Source of the DNA: Merdivicinus sp050943495 | GTDB taxonomy: Bacteria > Bacillota > Clostridia > Oscillospirales > Ruminococcaceae | DNA: 64,000 bases | Assembly: GCA_050943495.1 (NCBI GenBank) | Contig: JBMNPH010000011.1 | Span: 35,543 to 99,542 of the forward strand | Direction: 5' to 3' | Shown: positions 33,823-42,429 of the stretch, in pieces | How the letters are laid out: every line of letters begins with the position of its first letter | Numbering within the stretch: position 1 is the first letter of the stretch | Notes under the pieces: model-generated | Database searches by the model: none | What the model was told of the DNA's origin: nothing | What the model saw: the letters and a program-made list of their open reading frames with translations, nothing else | Program-made: the position numbers and the translations under genes

Positions 33823-34829
33823 TCCGCGGAGGCCTCCCCTTCCTTCATATTCCGCAGGGCACCTTCGATTTCTGCTGTCAGGTTGGCCTGTGTAAAATCG
33901 CGTGCCTGACGAATGGCATTCATGAACGCCTTCGGATTGGAACTGCCGTGCGCCTTGATAACCGGGCTGGAAATACCCAGAAGCGGCGCTCCGCCGGTTT
34001 CGGTATAATCCATGGATTTTTTCAGCGCCTTGATCTTGCCGAGCACCATTGCGCCAGCAATCTTGCCCACGGTACCGCCGAAAATTTCTTTCAGCTTGGC
34101 AGACATCAGGGAACCCATGCCTTCAGTCAGCTTAAGAACGATATTTCCGGTAAATCCATCCGCCACCGCGACATCCACTGCCCCTTTGGGAAGTTCCCGT
34201 GCCTCCACGTTGCCGGTAAAATGAATCGGTGCCTTTTTCATCTGGGCCAGCGCCGCAATCTGCAGTTCTCCGCCCTTGGTTTCTTCGGAACCGATGTTGA
34301 TGAGTCCGACCTTCGGATCAGAAACTTTCATCACCTTCTGCATATAAAGGCTGCCCATCACCCCGAACTGGGTAAGAATTTCAGGCCGGCACTCGACATT
34401 CGCGCCGCAGTCAAGCAGCAGGTACCGTCCGTTCGCAGTCGGAATGATCGAAGCGAGCGCCGCCCGCTTGACACCTTTCATCCGCTTCAAGATAAAGGTC
34501 GCGCCGACCACAATCGCGCCGGTGCTGCCGCCGCTGACAAAGGCATCGCCCTTGCCCTCCTTGACCAACTTGAATGCAGCCGCCATGGAACATTCCGCTT
34601 TTTCCTTGAGAATGGCGGTCGGCTCATCCTCCATCGAAATGACGTCCGGAGCGTGGAATAGTTCGATATGGTCGAGGGAAATGCTATTTTCCTCCGCTGT
34701 TTTCCGGAGAACTTTTTCGTCACCGGTCACAATCAGATCAACGCCGTATGCCTTGACCGCCATTTCACAGCCCTGTAATACCGCCAACGGCGCATGATCC
34801 CCGCCGAAGCCGTCTACTACGATTTTCAT
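33819..34829 (-). CDS. plsX: phosphate acyltransferase PlsX
   Basis: Peripheral membrane enzyme that converts acyl-ACP to acyl-phosphate, the first step of phosphatidic acid synthesis in most Gram-positives. 336 residues. Seen: VVDGFGGDHAPLAVL at the start, GSTGAIVVGA, the LLDCGANVECRPEIL strand, LINIGSEETKGG and GNVEARELPKGAVDV. The ATG follows AAGGAG. In Bacillus plsX is followed by fabD, fabG and acpP before rnc; here only a HAM1-like gene lies between, so the fatty-acid genes are elsewhere. Confidence 0.96.
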   Translation of the reverse strand: MKIVVDGFGGDHAPLAVLQGCEMAVKAYGVDLIVTGDEKVLRKTAEENSISLDHIELFHAPDVISMEDEPTAILKEKAECSMAAAFKLVKEGKGDAFVSGGSTGAIVVGATFILKRMKGVKRAALASIIPTANGRYLLLDCGANVECRPEILTQFGVMGSLYMQKVMKVSDPKVGLINIGSEETKGGELQIAALAQMKKAPIHFTGNVEARELPKGAVDVAVADGFTGNIVLKLTEGMGSLMSAKLKEIFGGTVGKIAGAMVLGKIKALKKSMDYTETGGAPLLGISSPVIKAHGSSNPKAFMNAIRQARDFTQANLTAEIEGALRNMKEGEASAE

Positions 34830-34844
34830 TCTGCCACACTCCTT

Positions 34845-36176
34845 TTATTCCGCCGGAAATTCCAGCGCGTCCAGTGTTTGCTGCAAGGCGGCCACACTCC
34901 GTTCTGCCAACGTCAGATACCGCAGTTTTTTATCCCGGATTTTCTCTTCCAGCGGCGGCAGAATCCCCATATTGGCGCCCATCGGCTGGAAATCGCCGGT
35001 TTCATTGACCACATGAGCAGTCAGTGCGCCCAGCATCGTTTCGGGCGGCAGAACCAGGGGGGAAAGTCCCAGCAGTTCCCGCGCCAGATGATGCCCGGCC
35101 AGCAATCCGCTCGCCGCCGACTCGACATACCCCTCCACGCCGGTCATCTGGCCCGCAAAACGGAGGTTCGGCGCGCTTTTGAGCCGGAACTCCCGGTCGA
35201 GCAGCCGCGGCGAATCGAGGAAGGTATTGCGGTGCATAACGCCGTACCGGACAAATTCCGCATTCTGCAAGCCGGGAATCATCGAAAAGACCCGCTTCTG
35301 TTCGCCCCATTTGAGATTGGTCTGAAAGCCGACCAGATTGTAAAGCGTCCCTTCCGCATTCTCCCGCCGAAGCTGCACTACCGCCCACGGACGATGTCCG
35401 GTGCGGGGATCGCGCAGTCCGACCGGCTTCAAAGGGCCGAATCGAATGGTGTCAGGGCCTCGTTTTGCCATCACTTCAACCGGCATGCAGCCCTCATACA
35501 CCCGGAAATGTTCCTTCTCAAAGCTTTTCAGTTCGACGCTTTCGGCCGAAACCAACGCCTCATAAAATGCTTCATATTCTTCTTTATTCATCGGGCAGTT
35601 GAGATAATCGTCCTCGCCGCCCCGCTCATAGCGCGACGCCGCAAAGACAATCGAATGGTCAATGCTTTCGTCGGTGACAATCGGCGCCGCCGCGTCAAAG
35701 AAGCTTAACCCCGCCTGCCCGGTAAGCCGAACAATTTCATCCGCCAGTCCTCCGCTGGTAAGCGGGCCGGTTGCCACAATGGTGGGAACGGAGGAATCGA
35801 GCGTTTCGACCTGCTCTTCCACAATGGTAATGCGGGGATTTTCCCGGATTTTCCGGGTGACAAGATCGGAAAACTGTTCCCGATCCACCGCAAGCGCTCC
35901 GCCTGCTGCAACCGCTGTTTCTTCCGCACAGGGGATAATCAGCGAACCTAGCCGCCGCATCTCCTCCTTGAGGAGTCCCGCCGCTGAATCCAGCCGCGCC
36001 GCCTTGAGCGAATTGGAACAGACCAGTTCCGCCAGTCCCGGATATTTATGGGCCGGCGAAAATTCCCGCGGCTTCTGCTCGAAAAGTTCCACCTCAAATC
36101 CATATGCGGTGAGAATCTGCGCCGCCTCGCAGCCGGCGAGTCCTCCGCCGATTACCTTGATTTTCTGGTTGTTCAT
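34845..36176 (-). CDS. trmFO: tRNA (uracil-5-)-methyltransferase TrmFO
   Basis: FAD- and folate-dependent enzyme that makes ribothymidine at position 54 of tRNA. 443 residues. The FAD motif VIGGGLAGCEAAQIL is at about 9-23, followed by the TrmFO-specific LVCSNSLKAARLDSAAGLLKEEM with its conserved Cys. VEVMAKRGPDTIRFGPLKPVGL and the GVEGYVESAASGLLAG stretch are family hallmarks. Its ATG overlaps the topA stop by four bases, the conserved topA-trmFO coupling in Firmicutes. Confidence 0.96.
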   Translation of the reverse strand: MNNQKIKVIGGGLAGCEAAQILTAYGFEVELFEQKPREFSPAHKYPGLAELVCSNSLKAARLDSAAGLLKEEMRRLGSLIIPCAEETAVAAGGALAVDREQFSDLVTRKIRENPRITIVEEQVETLDSSVPTIVATGPLTSGGLADEIVRLTGQAGLSFFDAAAPIVTDESIDHSIVFAASRYERGGEDDYLNCPMNKEEYEAFYEALVSAESVELKSFEKEHFRVYEGCMPVEVMAKRGPDTIRFGPLKPVGLRDPRTGHRPWAVVQLRRENAEGTLYNLVGFQTNLKWGEQKRVFSMIPGLQNAEFVRYGVMHRNTFLDSPRLLDREFRLKSAPNLRFAGQMTGVEGYVESAASGLLAGHHLARELLGLSPLVLPPETMLGALTAHVVNETGDFQPMGANMGILPPLEEKIRDKKLRYLTLAERSVAALQQTLDALEFPAE

Positions 36177-38266
36177 TCTTCTTTTTCCTTATCAATCGGC
36201 CGCTGATAATCACATTCCGGATTGGAACAATGAATTCGCGCGCCCCGCCCCATCTTCTTGAGCAGGGTCTTGCCGCACTTGGGACAATGTTCCTCAATCG
36301 GCGGATCCCACGAAAGGAAGGCGCAGTCAGGATTGTGCTCACAGCCATAGAATTTTTTGCCTTTTTTGGACTTCTTCTCCAGAATCTTTCCACCGCACAG
36401 CGGGCATTCACCCGGCATTTCCACCGCAATCCGCTTGGTGTTGCGGCATTCCGGGAATCCCGGACAAGCAAGGAATTTTCCGAACCGTCCGGTCTTGATG
36501 ACCATATTCCGCCCGCATTTTTCGCAGATAATATCGGTTTCCTCGTCCGGAATCTTCATATTGACGTCCTTCATCTCTTCTTCGGCCTTCTCCATCATCT
36601 TGGAGAAACCGCCGTAGAATTCTTCCAGAACATCCACCCACGGCTTTTTGCCTTCTTCCACAAGGTCCAGATCATTTTCCATCTGGGCCGTAAATGCCTC
36701 GTCGACAATGCTGGCAAAATGATCCTTCATGAGTGTCGTGGTAATTTCACCGAGCTGGGTAGGCTTAAGCTGCTTGCCCTCCATCTCGACATAGCCGCGC
36801 TTGGTAATAGTTGTGATGGTCGGCGCATAAGTCGACGGCCGCCCGATTCCGTGTTCCTCCAAAAACTTGATGAGCGACGCTTCGGTAAACCGTGGAGGCG
36901 GCTGGGTGAAATGCTGACTGCCCGCAATTTCCTTGCAGGTCAGCGGATCGCCGGTTTCCAGAGGCGGCAGCATACCTTCTTTTTCCTCCTCGCTGTCTTT
37001 CCCCTCTTCATACAGGACAGTAAAGCCATCAAAGCGCACCGAAAATCCGCTCGCTTTGAAGAGGTATTCCCCTGCGGAAATATCCGCCGATACGGTGTCA
37101 TACTCGGCATTCGCCATCTGGCTCGCCATAAATCGTTCCCAGATCAGCTTGTAAAGCTTATATTGGTCTCCGGTAAGACTTTCCTTTACCTGATCCGGCG
37201 ACATTTCCGGCATGGTAGGACGGATTGCCTCATGGGCATCCTGCGCACTGTTTTTGGTCTTGTAAATGCGAGGGGATTCCGGAAGATACTTCTCCCCGAA
37301 CTTCTCCCCAATATAGGCAGATGCCGCCGCGCGCGCCTCATCCGAAATCCGCAGCGAGTCGGTACGCATATAAGTAATCAGACCGACCGCACCGAGCTTC
37401 GGCAGATCGACGCCTTCATACAGTTCCTGTGCCGCCTTCATGGTGCGCTGTGAACGGAATCCCAGCTTGCGGGAAGCCTCCTGCTGCAAGGTGGAGGTGG
37501 TAAACGGCGGTGCCGGAGATTTTTTCCGGATTCCCTTTTTCACCGCACTGACTGAATATGCTGCACCCTTCAGGTCTGCCAGAACCGCATTAGCTTCTTC
37601 TTCGGATTTGAGTTCCAGCTTTTTGCCGCTTTTGCCGTAAAACTTTGCCGCAAACGGCTTCTTGGAAGATTCGGCCAGAAATTTCGCGTCAATGGTCCAG
37701 TACTCTTCCGGCACAAAGGCTCGAATCTCATTCTCCCGGTCGACAATGATCCGCACTGCTACCGACTGCACCCGTCCGGCGCTGAGGTTCGGCTGGATCT
37801 TCTTCCAGAGGAACGGACTGATCTTATAACCCACCAACCGGTCAAGTATTCGCCGTGCCTGCTGCGCATTGACCAGATCCATATCGATTTTGCGGGGATG
37901 CGCCATCCCCTCTTTAACGCCACTCTTGGTGATCTCACTGAAAGTCACCCGGTTGACGCTGTCGAGATCCAGCTTCAAAATATGCGCCAGATGCCAAGAA
38001 ATTGCCTCTCCTTCGCGGTCGGGGTCGGTTGCCAAAAAGATTTTATCCTTTCCCTTGGCTTCCTCCTTCAGCATTTTGATGATGTCGGCCTGTTTTTTGA
38101 TATTCATATAGCGGGGTTCAAAATGGTTCTCCACATTGACACCGAGCGTGGTTTTGGGAAGATCTCGAACATGTCCTTTAGAGGCCACTACCTCATAATT
38201 CTTCCCCAGATATTTCTTGATGCTCTTGGTTTTCGTGGGAGACTCCACAATTACTAAATTCGCCAT
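36173..38266 (-). CDS. topA: DNA topoisomerase I
   Basis: Type IA topoisomerase that relaxes negative supercoils, 697 residues. The Toprim domain has VESPTKTKSIKKYLG at about 5-20 and DPDREGEAISWHL; the active-site Tyr is in GLITYMRTDSLRIS near residue 295. The C-terminus carries three zinc-ribbon modules: CEKCGRNM...CPGFPEC, CPLCGGK...CEHNPDC and CPKCGKT...CSNPEC, each with four cysteines. It lies 23 bases after dprA. Confidence 0.97.
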   Translation of the reverse strand: MANLVIVESPTKTKSIKKYLGKNYEVVASKGHVRDLPKTTLGVNVENHFEPRYMNIKKQADIIKMLKEEAKGKDKIFLATDPDREGEAISWHLAHILKLDLDSVNRVTFSEITKSGVKEGMAHPRKIDMDLVNAQQARRILDRLVGYKISPFLWKKIQPNLSAGRVQSVAVRIIVDRENEIRAFVPEEYWTIDAKFLAESSKKPFAAKFYGKSGKKLELKSEEEANAVLADLKGAAYSVSAVKKGIRKKSPAPPFTTSTLQQEASRKLGFRSQRTMKAAQELYEGVDLPKLGAVGLITYMRTDSLRISDEARAAASAYIGEKFGEKYLPESPRIYKTKNSAQDAHEAIRPTMPEMSPDQVKESLTGDQYKLYKLIWERFMASQMANAEYDTVSADISAGEYLFKASGFSVRFDGFTVLYEEGKDSEEEKEGMLPPLETGDPLTCKEIAGSQHFTQPPPRFTEASLIKFLEEHGIGRPSTYAPTITTITKRGYVEMEGKQLKPTQLGEITTTLMKDHFASIVDEAFTAQMENDLDLVEEGKKPWVDVLEEFYGGFSKMMEKAEEEMKDVNMKIPDEETDIICEKCGRNMVIKTGRFGKFLACPGFPECRNTKRIAVEMPGECPLCGGKILEKKSKKGKKFYGCEHNPDCAFLSWDPPIEEHCPKCGKTLLKKMGRGARIHCSNPECDYQRPIDKEKEE

Positions 38267-38289
38267 GGTTCTCCTCCTCTATTTTTCTC

Positions 38290-39513
38290 TTAAAACGCCT
38301 TACCATACTGCCTTCCAGGATAGGCTCGCACCAACCCAAGCAATTCCAATTCGGTCAAGGCAGCCAATACCTCTTGTGGCCGTTTTCCACTCTGCCGGAT
38401 CAAATCGTCCATCGGACGAGGCGTTTCCTCCAGCATGCTGTATAGATCTTTCTGAATTCCAATCAGGCGGATGGGTTCAGCTTTCGGTATTTTTTCAATG
38501 GATGGTTCCGGAAGTTGCTTAATAGGAGGCTTGGTATCTAATGTATACTGTGGCTGATCGGCCACTTGAAGTGTCGGCTGGCGGCGCGGTTTCACCGTCT
38601 CTTTCAAGGCTTCCAGATGAAGCTGATCCGCCCACTGCACTTCGTATTCCGAAAGAATATCCTCTACCCCATAAACCGGAATAGCGCCGTCCCGCAGAAG
38701 CGGAACCACACCAAGATATTCCGGTGCAAAGATGCTGCATGGCGGTAGACAGAATAATTCTTTGCCCTGTTCGATTGCCAATTCTGCCGTAATCAATGCT
38801 CCGCTTTTCTGCGGTGCCTGTACGACAAAGACTCCCTCCGAAAATCCCGCCATCAACCGATTACGGACAGGAAAATAATATCGATTCACCTGGGTCCCCG
38901 GCGGAAGCTCGGTCAACAGTGCACCGTTCTGGTATAGCAAATGTTCCCGAACCTGCCTGGTCGCTGCCGGATAATCAACATCGGCTCCGCAGGCCAGTAT
39001 CCCGACACTTCTACCTCCTGCACGAATCGCACCTCGGTGTGCATATTCATCAATTCCAACTGCACATCCGCTGACAATCACAACGCCGGTTCGCGCCAGC
39101 TGAAAAGAAAGATTTCCTGCTACCGACATCGCATACTCGCTGGAGTCGCGGGTTCCCACAATGGTCAGACGCAGCATTTGCCCAAGTCCTTCCAGATTTC
39201 CTTTTCCATATAATACAACCGGCGGTCCGTAAATATGCCGCAATGTTGCCGGAAAAAGATTATTCTCCCAGCTGATTGCCCAAATATTCTGTTTTTGACA
39301 GTTGTCCAGAATTACGTCCGCCCGTTCCAGCGAAATCCGTTCCATCCGACTCAGGTCGCGAGTATTGAGGACCCCGAAAGATTCTCGGTATTCCCGTCCT
39401 TCCTGATACAATCGTTCCGGGTCCGCGCCCGCCTCGATCAGTTCCAGCGGTTTGGGACTGCCATAGGAAAAGCACTGGCTCAGCCAGATCCAGTAACGGA
39501 GCCGTTCCTCCAT
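38290..39513 (-). CDS. dprA: DNA processing protein DprA/Smf
   Basis: RecA loader for incoming single-stranded DNA during transformation, 407 residues from the ATG chosen (a GTG three codons earlier is possible). The Rossmann-like core has GTRDSSEYAM, VVIVSGCAVGIDEYAHRGA, the NRYYFPVRNRLMAG strand and ALITAELAIEQGKELFCLPP. A proline-rich linker then a C-terminal winged helix (about 335-400) completes it. It precedes topA, the conserved dprA-topA order in Firmicutes. No competence operons are in the window. Confidence 0.94.
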   Translation of the reverse strand: MEERLRYWIWLSQCFSYGSPKPLELIEAGADPERLYQEGREYRESFGVLNTRDLSRMERISLERADVILDNCQKQNIWAISWENNLFPATLRHIYGPPVVLYGKGNLEGLGQMLRLTIVGTRDSSEYAMSVAGNLSFQLARTGVVIVSGCAVGIDEYAHRGAIRAGGRSVGILACGADVDYPAATRQVREHLLYQNGALLTELPPGTQVNRYYFPVRNRLMAGFSEGVFVVQAPQKSGALITAELAIEQGKELFCLPPCSIFAPEYLGVVPLLRDGAIPVYGVEDILSEYEVQWADQLHLEALKETVKPRRQPTLQVADQPQYTLDTKPPIKQLPEPSIEKIPKAEPIRLIGIQKDLYSMLEETPRPMDDLIRQSGKRPQEVLAALTELELLGLVRAYPGRQYGKAF

Positions 39514-39540
39514 GCGTTCCACCCTTTCCCCAAAAAGATG

Positions 39541-40002
39541 TTACTGCTGATACTTCATTTTTTCAGGTGTCCAATCCTTCAAATATTCCCGCATTTCCAC
39601 TGCATACCGGCGGGCTTTCTCCAGATTGTGGTCGCGATAATTGCCGCATTCGATTGCCGATGCCCCCGGAATCTCGCCCTCATATCCGGCGATAAAATCC
39701 ATGGTTCGCTGCAGCAGGGCAATCACCTCTTCTTTGGAAACTTTGTCCCGTACGATAAAATAAAATCCAGTCCGGCATCCCATCGGTCCTACGTAAATCA
39801 CCTGATCTGCATATTCGGTGTTTCTTACATAGGTCGCAAACAGATGCTCAAAGGTATGGATTCCGTCATTTTCCAAATACACGCCGCCGTTCGGGATAAC
39901 CATCCGCAGGTCATAGGTCACGGCATCCCCATCTACCCGGGACAGGTAGAGTCCCTGTTTTAATTTGTTGTGATTCACGCAAAAACTTTCGATTCGTTTC
40001 AT
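39541..40002 (-). CDS. luxS: S-ribosylhomocysteine lyase LuxS
   Basis: Converts S-ribosylhomocysteine to homocysteine and the precursor of autoinducer-2. 153 residues. The metal ligands are His49 and His53 in HTFEHLFA and Cys119 in AIECGNY; His11 (VNHNKL) and the catalytic Cys76 in MGCRTGFY are present. So the enzyme should be active. It lies between an rRNA methyltransferase and dprA (28-base gap), away from the pfs/metabolic genes with which luxS is often paired. Confidence 0.96.
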   Translation of the reverse strand: MKRIESFCVNHNKLKQGLYLSRVDGDAVTYDLRMVIPNGGVYLENDGIHTFEHLFATYVRNTEYADQVIYVGPMGCRTGFYFIVRDKVSKEEVIALLQRTMDFIAGYEGEIPGASAIECGNYRDHNLEKARRYAVEMREYLKDWTPEKMKYQQ

Positions 40003-40015
40003 TAGAAATTCTCCT

Positions 40016-40783
40016 TTACAGCGCCGCCCGTGCCATCTCCCACATTAGAATGGTGGCAGCCATAGCCGCATTCAGGGATTCCGCATTCCCACGCATGGGA
40101 ATCGTCATTTTTCCGGAACAGGCATCTGCCTGTTCCAGCGAAAGCCCCCGGCCTTCATTGCCGATTACCGCCACTGCACCGCGGAAATCAACACCGATGA
40201 CCGGTTGTGCATCTGCATCCACGACCGCCGCATAGCTGCGCAGCGGTGTTTCTGCCAGAAACTGCTTCATCTCGACCTCATACACCGGCATACGGAACAG
40301 CGATCCCATCGCCGCGCGCAAGGTCTTAAGGTTATAAAGGTCGCAGCAGCCGCGGCTGACAAAAACGCCGGATAACCCCATCGCATCCGCACCTCGGATA
40401 ATCGTACCAACATTTCCCGGATCCTGAAGGTCCCACAGCGCAATGTAACTGCCGTTACTGTCTATTTTATCCAAGTTTTCCGGTTTGTCAAGCTTTTTAC
40501 ACAAAGCATACACACCCTGCGGCGTCTGGGACTGCGAAATCCGTGTTTCCACCGCCTCCGAAATCAGGAAAGTTTCGCCGCATTTTACCGTTTCGGGATG
40601 CCGTTCCCAATAATTCTCCGAAACAAAAATCCGTTCCACACGGATTCCCGACCGAACGGCCTCCTCCAGCAGTTTTCCGCCTTCGAGCACAAATTTTCCG
40701 CTTTGTTCCCGAAATTTTCGCATCGAGGCAGCTTTGACATATTCCTTAACTCGGGCATTATCCTTTGATTCAATTCTTTCCAT
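40016..40783 (-). CDS. TrmH/SpoU-family RNA methyltransferase
   Basis: A 255-residue SPOUT ribose methyltransferase, acting on 23S rRNA in closest relatives. The N-terminal substrate-binding domain opens with SKDNARVKEYVKAA. The catalytic knot has motif 1 LWDLQDPGNVGTIIRGADAMG with the conserved Asn and Arg, motif 2 VIGNEGRGLS and motif 3 IPMRGNAESLNAAMAATILMWE. The ATG follows GGAGTG. A cluster of hairpins separates it from rplT upstream. Thirteen bases separate it from luxS. Confidence 0.92.
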   Translation of the reverse strand: MERIESKDNARVKEYVKAASMRKFREQSGKFVLEGGKLLEEAVRSGIRVERIFVSENYWERHPETVKCGETFLISEAVETRISQSQTPQGVYALCKKLDKPENLDKIDSNGSYIALWDLQDPGNVGTIIRGADAMGLSGVFVSRGCCDLYNLKTLRAAMGSLFRMPVYEVEMKQFLAETPLRSYAAVVDADAQPVIGVDFRGAVAVIGNEGRGLSLEQADACSGKMTIPMRGNAESLNAAMAATILMWEMARAAL

Positions 40784-40803
40784 TTTCTCACTCCATATTC
40801 CAC

Positions 40804-40887
40804 AGGTGCAAAGGTTCCCACCCGAGAGCCCTTGCACCTATGCCGTCAAAGACGGCAAACGCCCCAGGTATTGGTACCAGGGGCGTC
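40804..40887 (-). promoter_or_regulatory. three hairpins between rplT and the rRNA methyltransferase gene
   Basis: Minus strand, in order: ACGCCCC / GGGGCGT (40859-40886), GCCGTC / GACGGC (40842-40856) and GGTGCAAGG / CCTTTGCACC (40804-40838). None has a strong T-run. They probably act as partial terminator or processing site. Confidence 0.5.
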
Positions 40888-40897
40888 AAAATCATTC

Positions 40898-41251
40898 TTA
40901 TAAAGCTTTTTTCGCCTGCTCAACCAGTGCGGTGAACGCAGCAGCGTCATGGACAGCGATCTCGGAGAGCACTTTACGGTTCAGAGTGCTGCCGGATTTC
41001 TTCAGGCCGTTCATGAACTGAGAGTAATTGATGCCGTTTGCCTTGCAGCCGGCAGAAATGCGGGTGATCCACAGTCTGCGGAAATCACGTTTTTTCAGGC
41101 GGCGGCCGATGTAGGCATAGTTGCCGGACTTCATGACGGCTTCTTTCGCCATCTTAAAGTGTTTGCTCTTATTGCCCCAGTAGCCTTTTGCCAGCTTCAG
41201 GATTTTATTTCTTCTCTTGCGAGTCATCATTGCGCCCTTTACACGAGCCAT
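40898..41251 (-). CDS. rplT: 50S ribosomal protein L20
   Basis: bL20, 117 residues, a highly basic early-assembly protein of the large subunit that also represses its own operon in Firmicutes and enterobacteria. The opening MARVKGAMMTRKRRNKIL, the LAKGYWGNKSKHFKMAKEAV segment and WITRISAGCKANGINYSQF are diagnostic. GGAGG precedes the ATG. Last gene of infC-rpmI-rplT. Confidence 0.97.
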   Translation of the reverse strand: MARVKGAMMTRKRRNKILKLAKGYWGNKSKHFKMAKEAVMKSGNYAYIGRRLKKRDFRRLWITRISAGCKANGINYSQFMNGLKKSGSTLNRKVLSEIAVHDAAAFTALVEQAKKAL

Positions 41252-41310
41252 AGTCTGTTACCTCCAAATTTCGTTTCGTTTGTCAATCTTTTTCGGACAT
41301 CCCCAGACGC

Positions 41311-41508
41311 TTATGCGTAGGGCATCATTTTCTTGATTGCTGCTGTACAGGTCTTGTCAGCGTATGCATTCTTGCGCAGGTTACGTTTACGCTTAGTGGT
41401 CTTCTTGGTCAGGATGTGGCGTTTGCCCATCTTGGCGCGTTTTACAAGGCCGTTTTTGGTCAGGCTGAAACGCTTTTTGGAAGCGCTGTGAGTTTTAATC
41501 TTAGGCAT
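41311..41508 (-). CDS. rpmI: 50S ribosomal protein L35
   Basis: bL35, 65 residues, very basic. MPKIKTHSASKKRFSLTKNG and the KRHILTKKTTKRKRNLRK stretch are diagnostic. AAGGAGG lies before the ATG. It sits between infC (51-base gap) and rplT (59-base gap). Confidence 0.97.
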   Translation of the reverse strand: MPKIKTHSASKKRFSLTKNGLVKRAKMGKRHILTKKTTKRKRNLRKNAYADKTCTAAIKKMMPYA

Positions 41509-41559
41509 ATCGGAAATCCTCCTTAATGATTTTTAAACAACGAATTGCATCCCGGGCAA

Positions 41560-42078
41560 TTATTTCGAAGGCTTAGGTGAAATAAACATCGCCATGCTTC
41601 TGCCTTCCATTTTTGCCGGCTTATCAATCACGCCAACTTCCGAGCATGCATCTTTAAACCGGTCCAGCAGCGCCTTTCCGAGATCGGTATGCGCCATTTC
41701 ACGGCCGCGGAACCGCACGGAAACTTTTACTTTATCGCCGCCCTTCAGGAACTTAACGGCCTGATTGGCTTTGGTTTCAAAGTCATGGGTATCGATATTC
41801 ATCGACATGCGGACTTCTTTGACATCCACGGTTTTCTGATTTTTCCGGGCTTCCTTTTCCCGTTTTGCCTGCTCATAGCGGAATTTGTTGTAATCCATGA
41901 TCCGGCAAACATGCGGGGTGGCCTGGGGAGCGATGTCGACAAGATCCAATCCTTTTTCCGCTGCCAGCGAAACAGCCTGACGGGTCGGCATAATGCCAAG
42001 CTGACTGCCGTCTGCGTCGATTACGCGGACTTCCTTCTCACGGATTTCCTCATTGATAAGCGAGTCTTTTTTGCTAAT
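41560..42078 (-). CDS. infC: translation initiation factor IF-3, ATT start
   Basis: IF-3 binds the 30S subunit and rejects wrong start codons and initiator tRNA. 172 residues. The frame is open to an ORF start far upstream, but the ribosome site AGGAGG lies nine bases before an ATT codon that opens SKKDSLINEEIREKEVR, the normal IF-3 N-terminus. An ATT start is the classic device by which IF-3 represses its own translation. The C-terminal domain has NIDTHDFETKANQAVKFL and VSVRFRGREMAHTDLG. It heads the ribosomal unit behind a leader with a terminator. Confidence 0.95.
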   Translation of the reverse strand: MSKKDSLINEEIREKEVRVIDADGSQLGIMPTRQAVSLAAEKGLDLVDIAPQATPHVCRIMDYNKFRYEQAKREKEARKNQKTVDVKEVRMSMNIDTHDFETKANQAVKFLKGGDKVKVSVRFRGREMAHTDLGKALLDRFKDACSEVGVIDKPAKMEGRSMAMFISPKPSK

Positions 42079-42274
42079 GGTAAAGCACCTCCTATACCCG
42101 GTAACGTCCATATGGACAAAAAATACGGCTGCGAACTCCTCGCAGACAAACAAAGCGGGCATGAACGCCTGTTCATACCCGCAAAAACCGCCTTCTTTTG
42201 AGGCGGTACGATCCGGTATTAACCCATCTAACACGGAAGCGAAGGGTGAGAACGGCAGTTCTGCTTGATTGTTC
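42079..42274 (-). promoter_or_regulatory. infC-rpmI-rplT leader (L20-leader type)
   Basis: An untranslated leader of about 195 bases. It contains an early intrinsic terminator (ACCGCCT / AGGCGGT then TTTTT, 42182-42207), a 12-base stem GCGGG.ATGAAC / GTTCAT.CCCGC (42155-42182) that overlaps the terminator's T-run, a CTGCG / CGCAG hairpin (42129-42145) and the palindrome TCCATATGGA. This is the expected layout of an L20-controlled attenuator; the match to the known L20-leader family is by position, not by alignment. Confidence 0.65.
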
Positions 42275-42280
42275 TAAAAT

Positions 42281-42309
42281 AGTATAGCACATTCCATCTT
42301 CCATGTCAA
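42281..42309 (-). promoter_or_regulatory. sigma-A promoter of infC-rpmI-rplT
   Basis: Minus strand: TTGACA, 17 bases, TATACT. A near-consensus promoter with transcription from about 42274. Confidence 0.85.
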
Positions 42310-42385
42310 GCATTTTTCACAATTTTTCCCTTGCAGATTTCGCCAAAAAGACAGCAGGAAGGCGGTTCCCTTTTGAAAAAAATTA

Positions 42386-42394
42386 TGGTATACT
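42386..42394 (+). promoter_or_regulatory. extended -10 element for the oxidoreductase gene
   Basis: TGGTATACT, 36 bases before the Gfo/Idh/MocA start. The -35 is poor (TTCCCT at 17-base spacing), so the extended -10 or an activator probably sets its use. Confidence 0.5.
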
Positions 42395-42429
42395 GGTATC
42401 AAAACCCCGTGTGAGGAGGAGACTTTTTT

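Noticed and set aside
42079..42234. Upstream extension of infC to an earlier codon
   Set aside because: It would translate the leader hairpins; the AGGAGG-ATT start fits IF-3 exactly.
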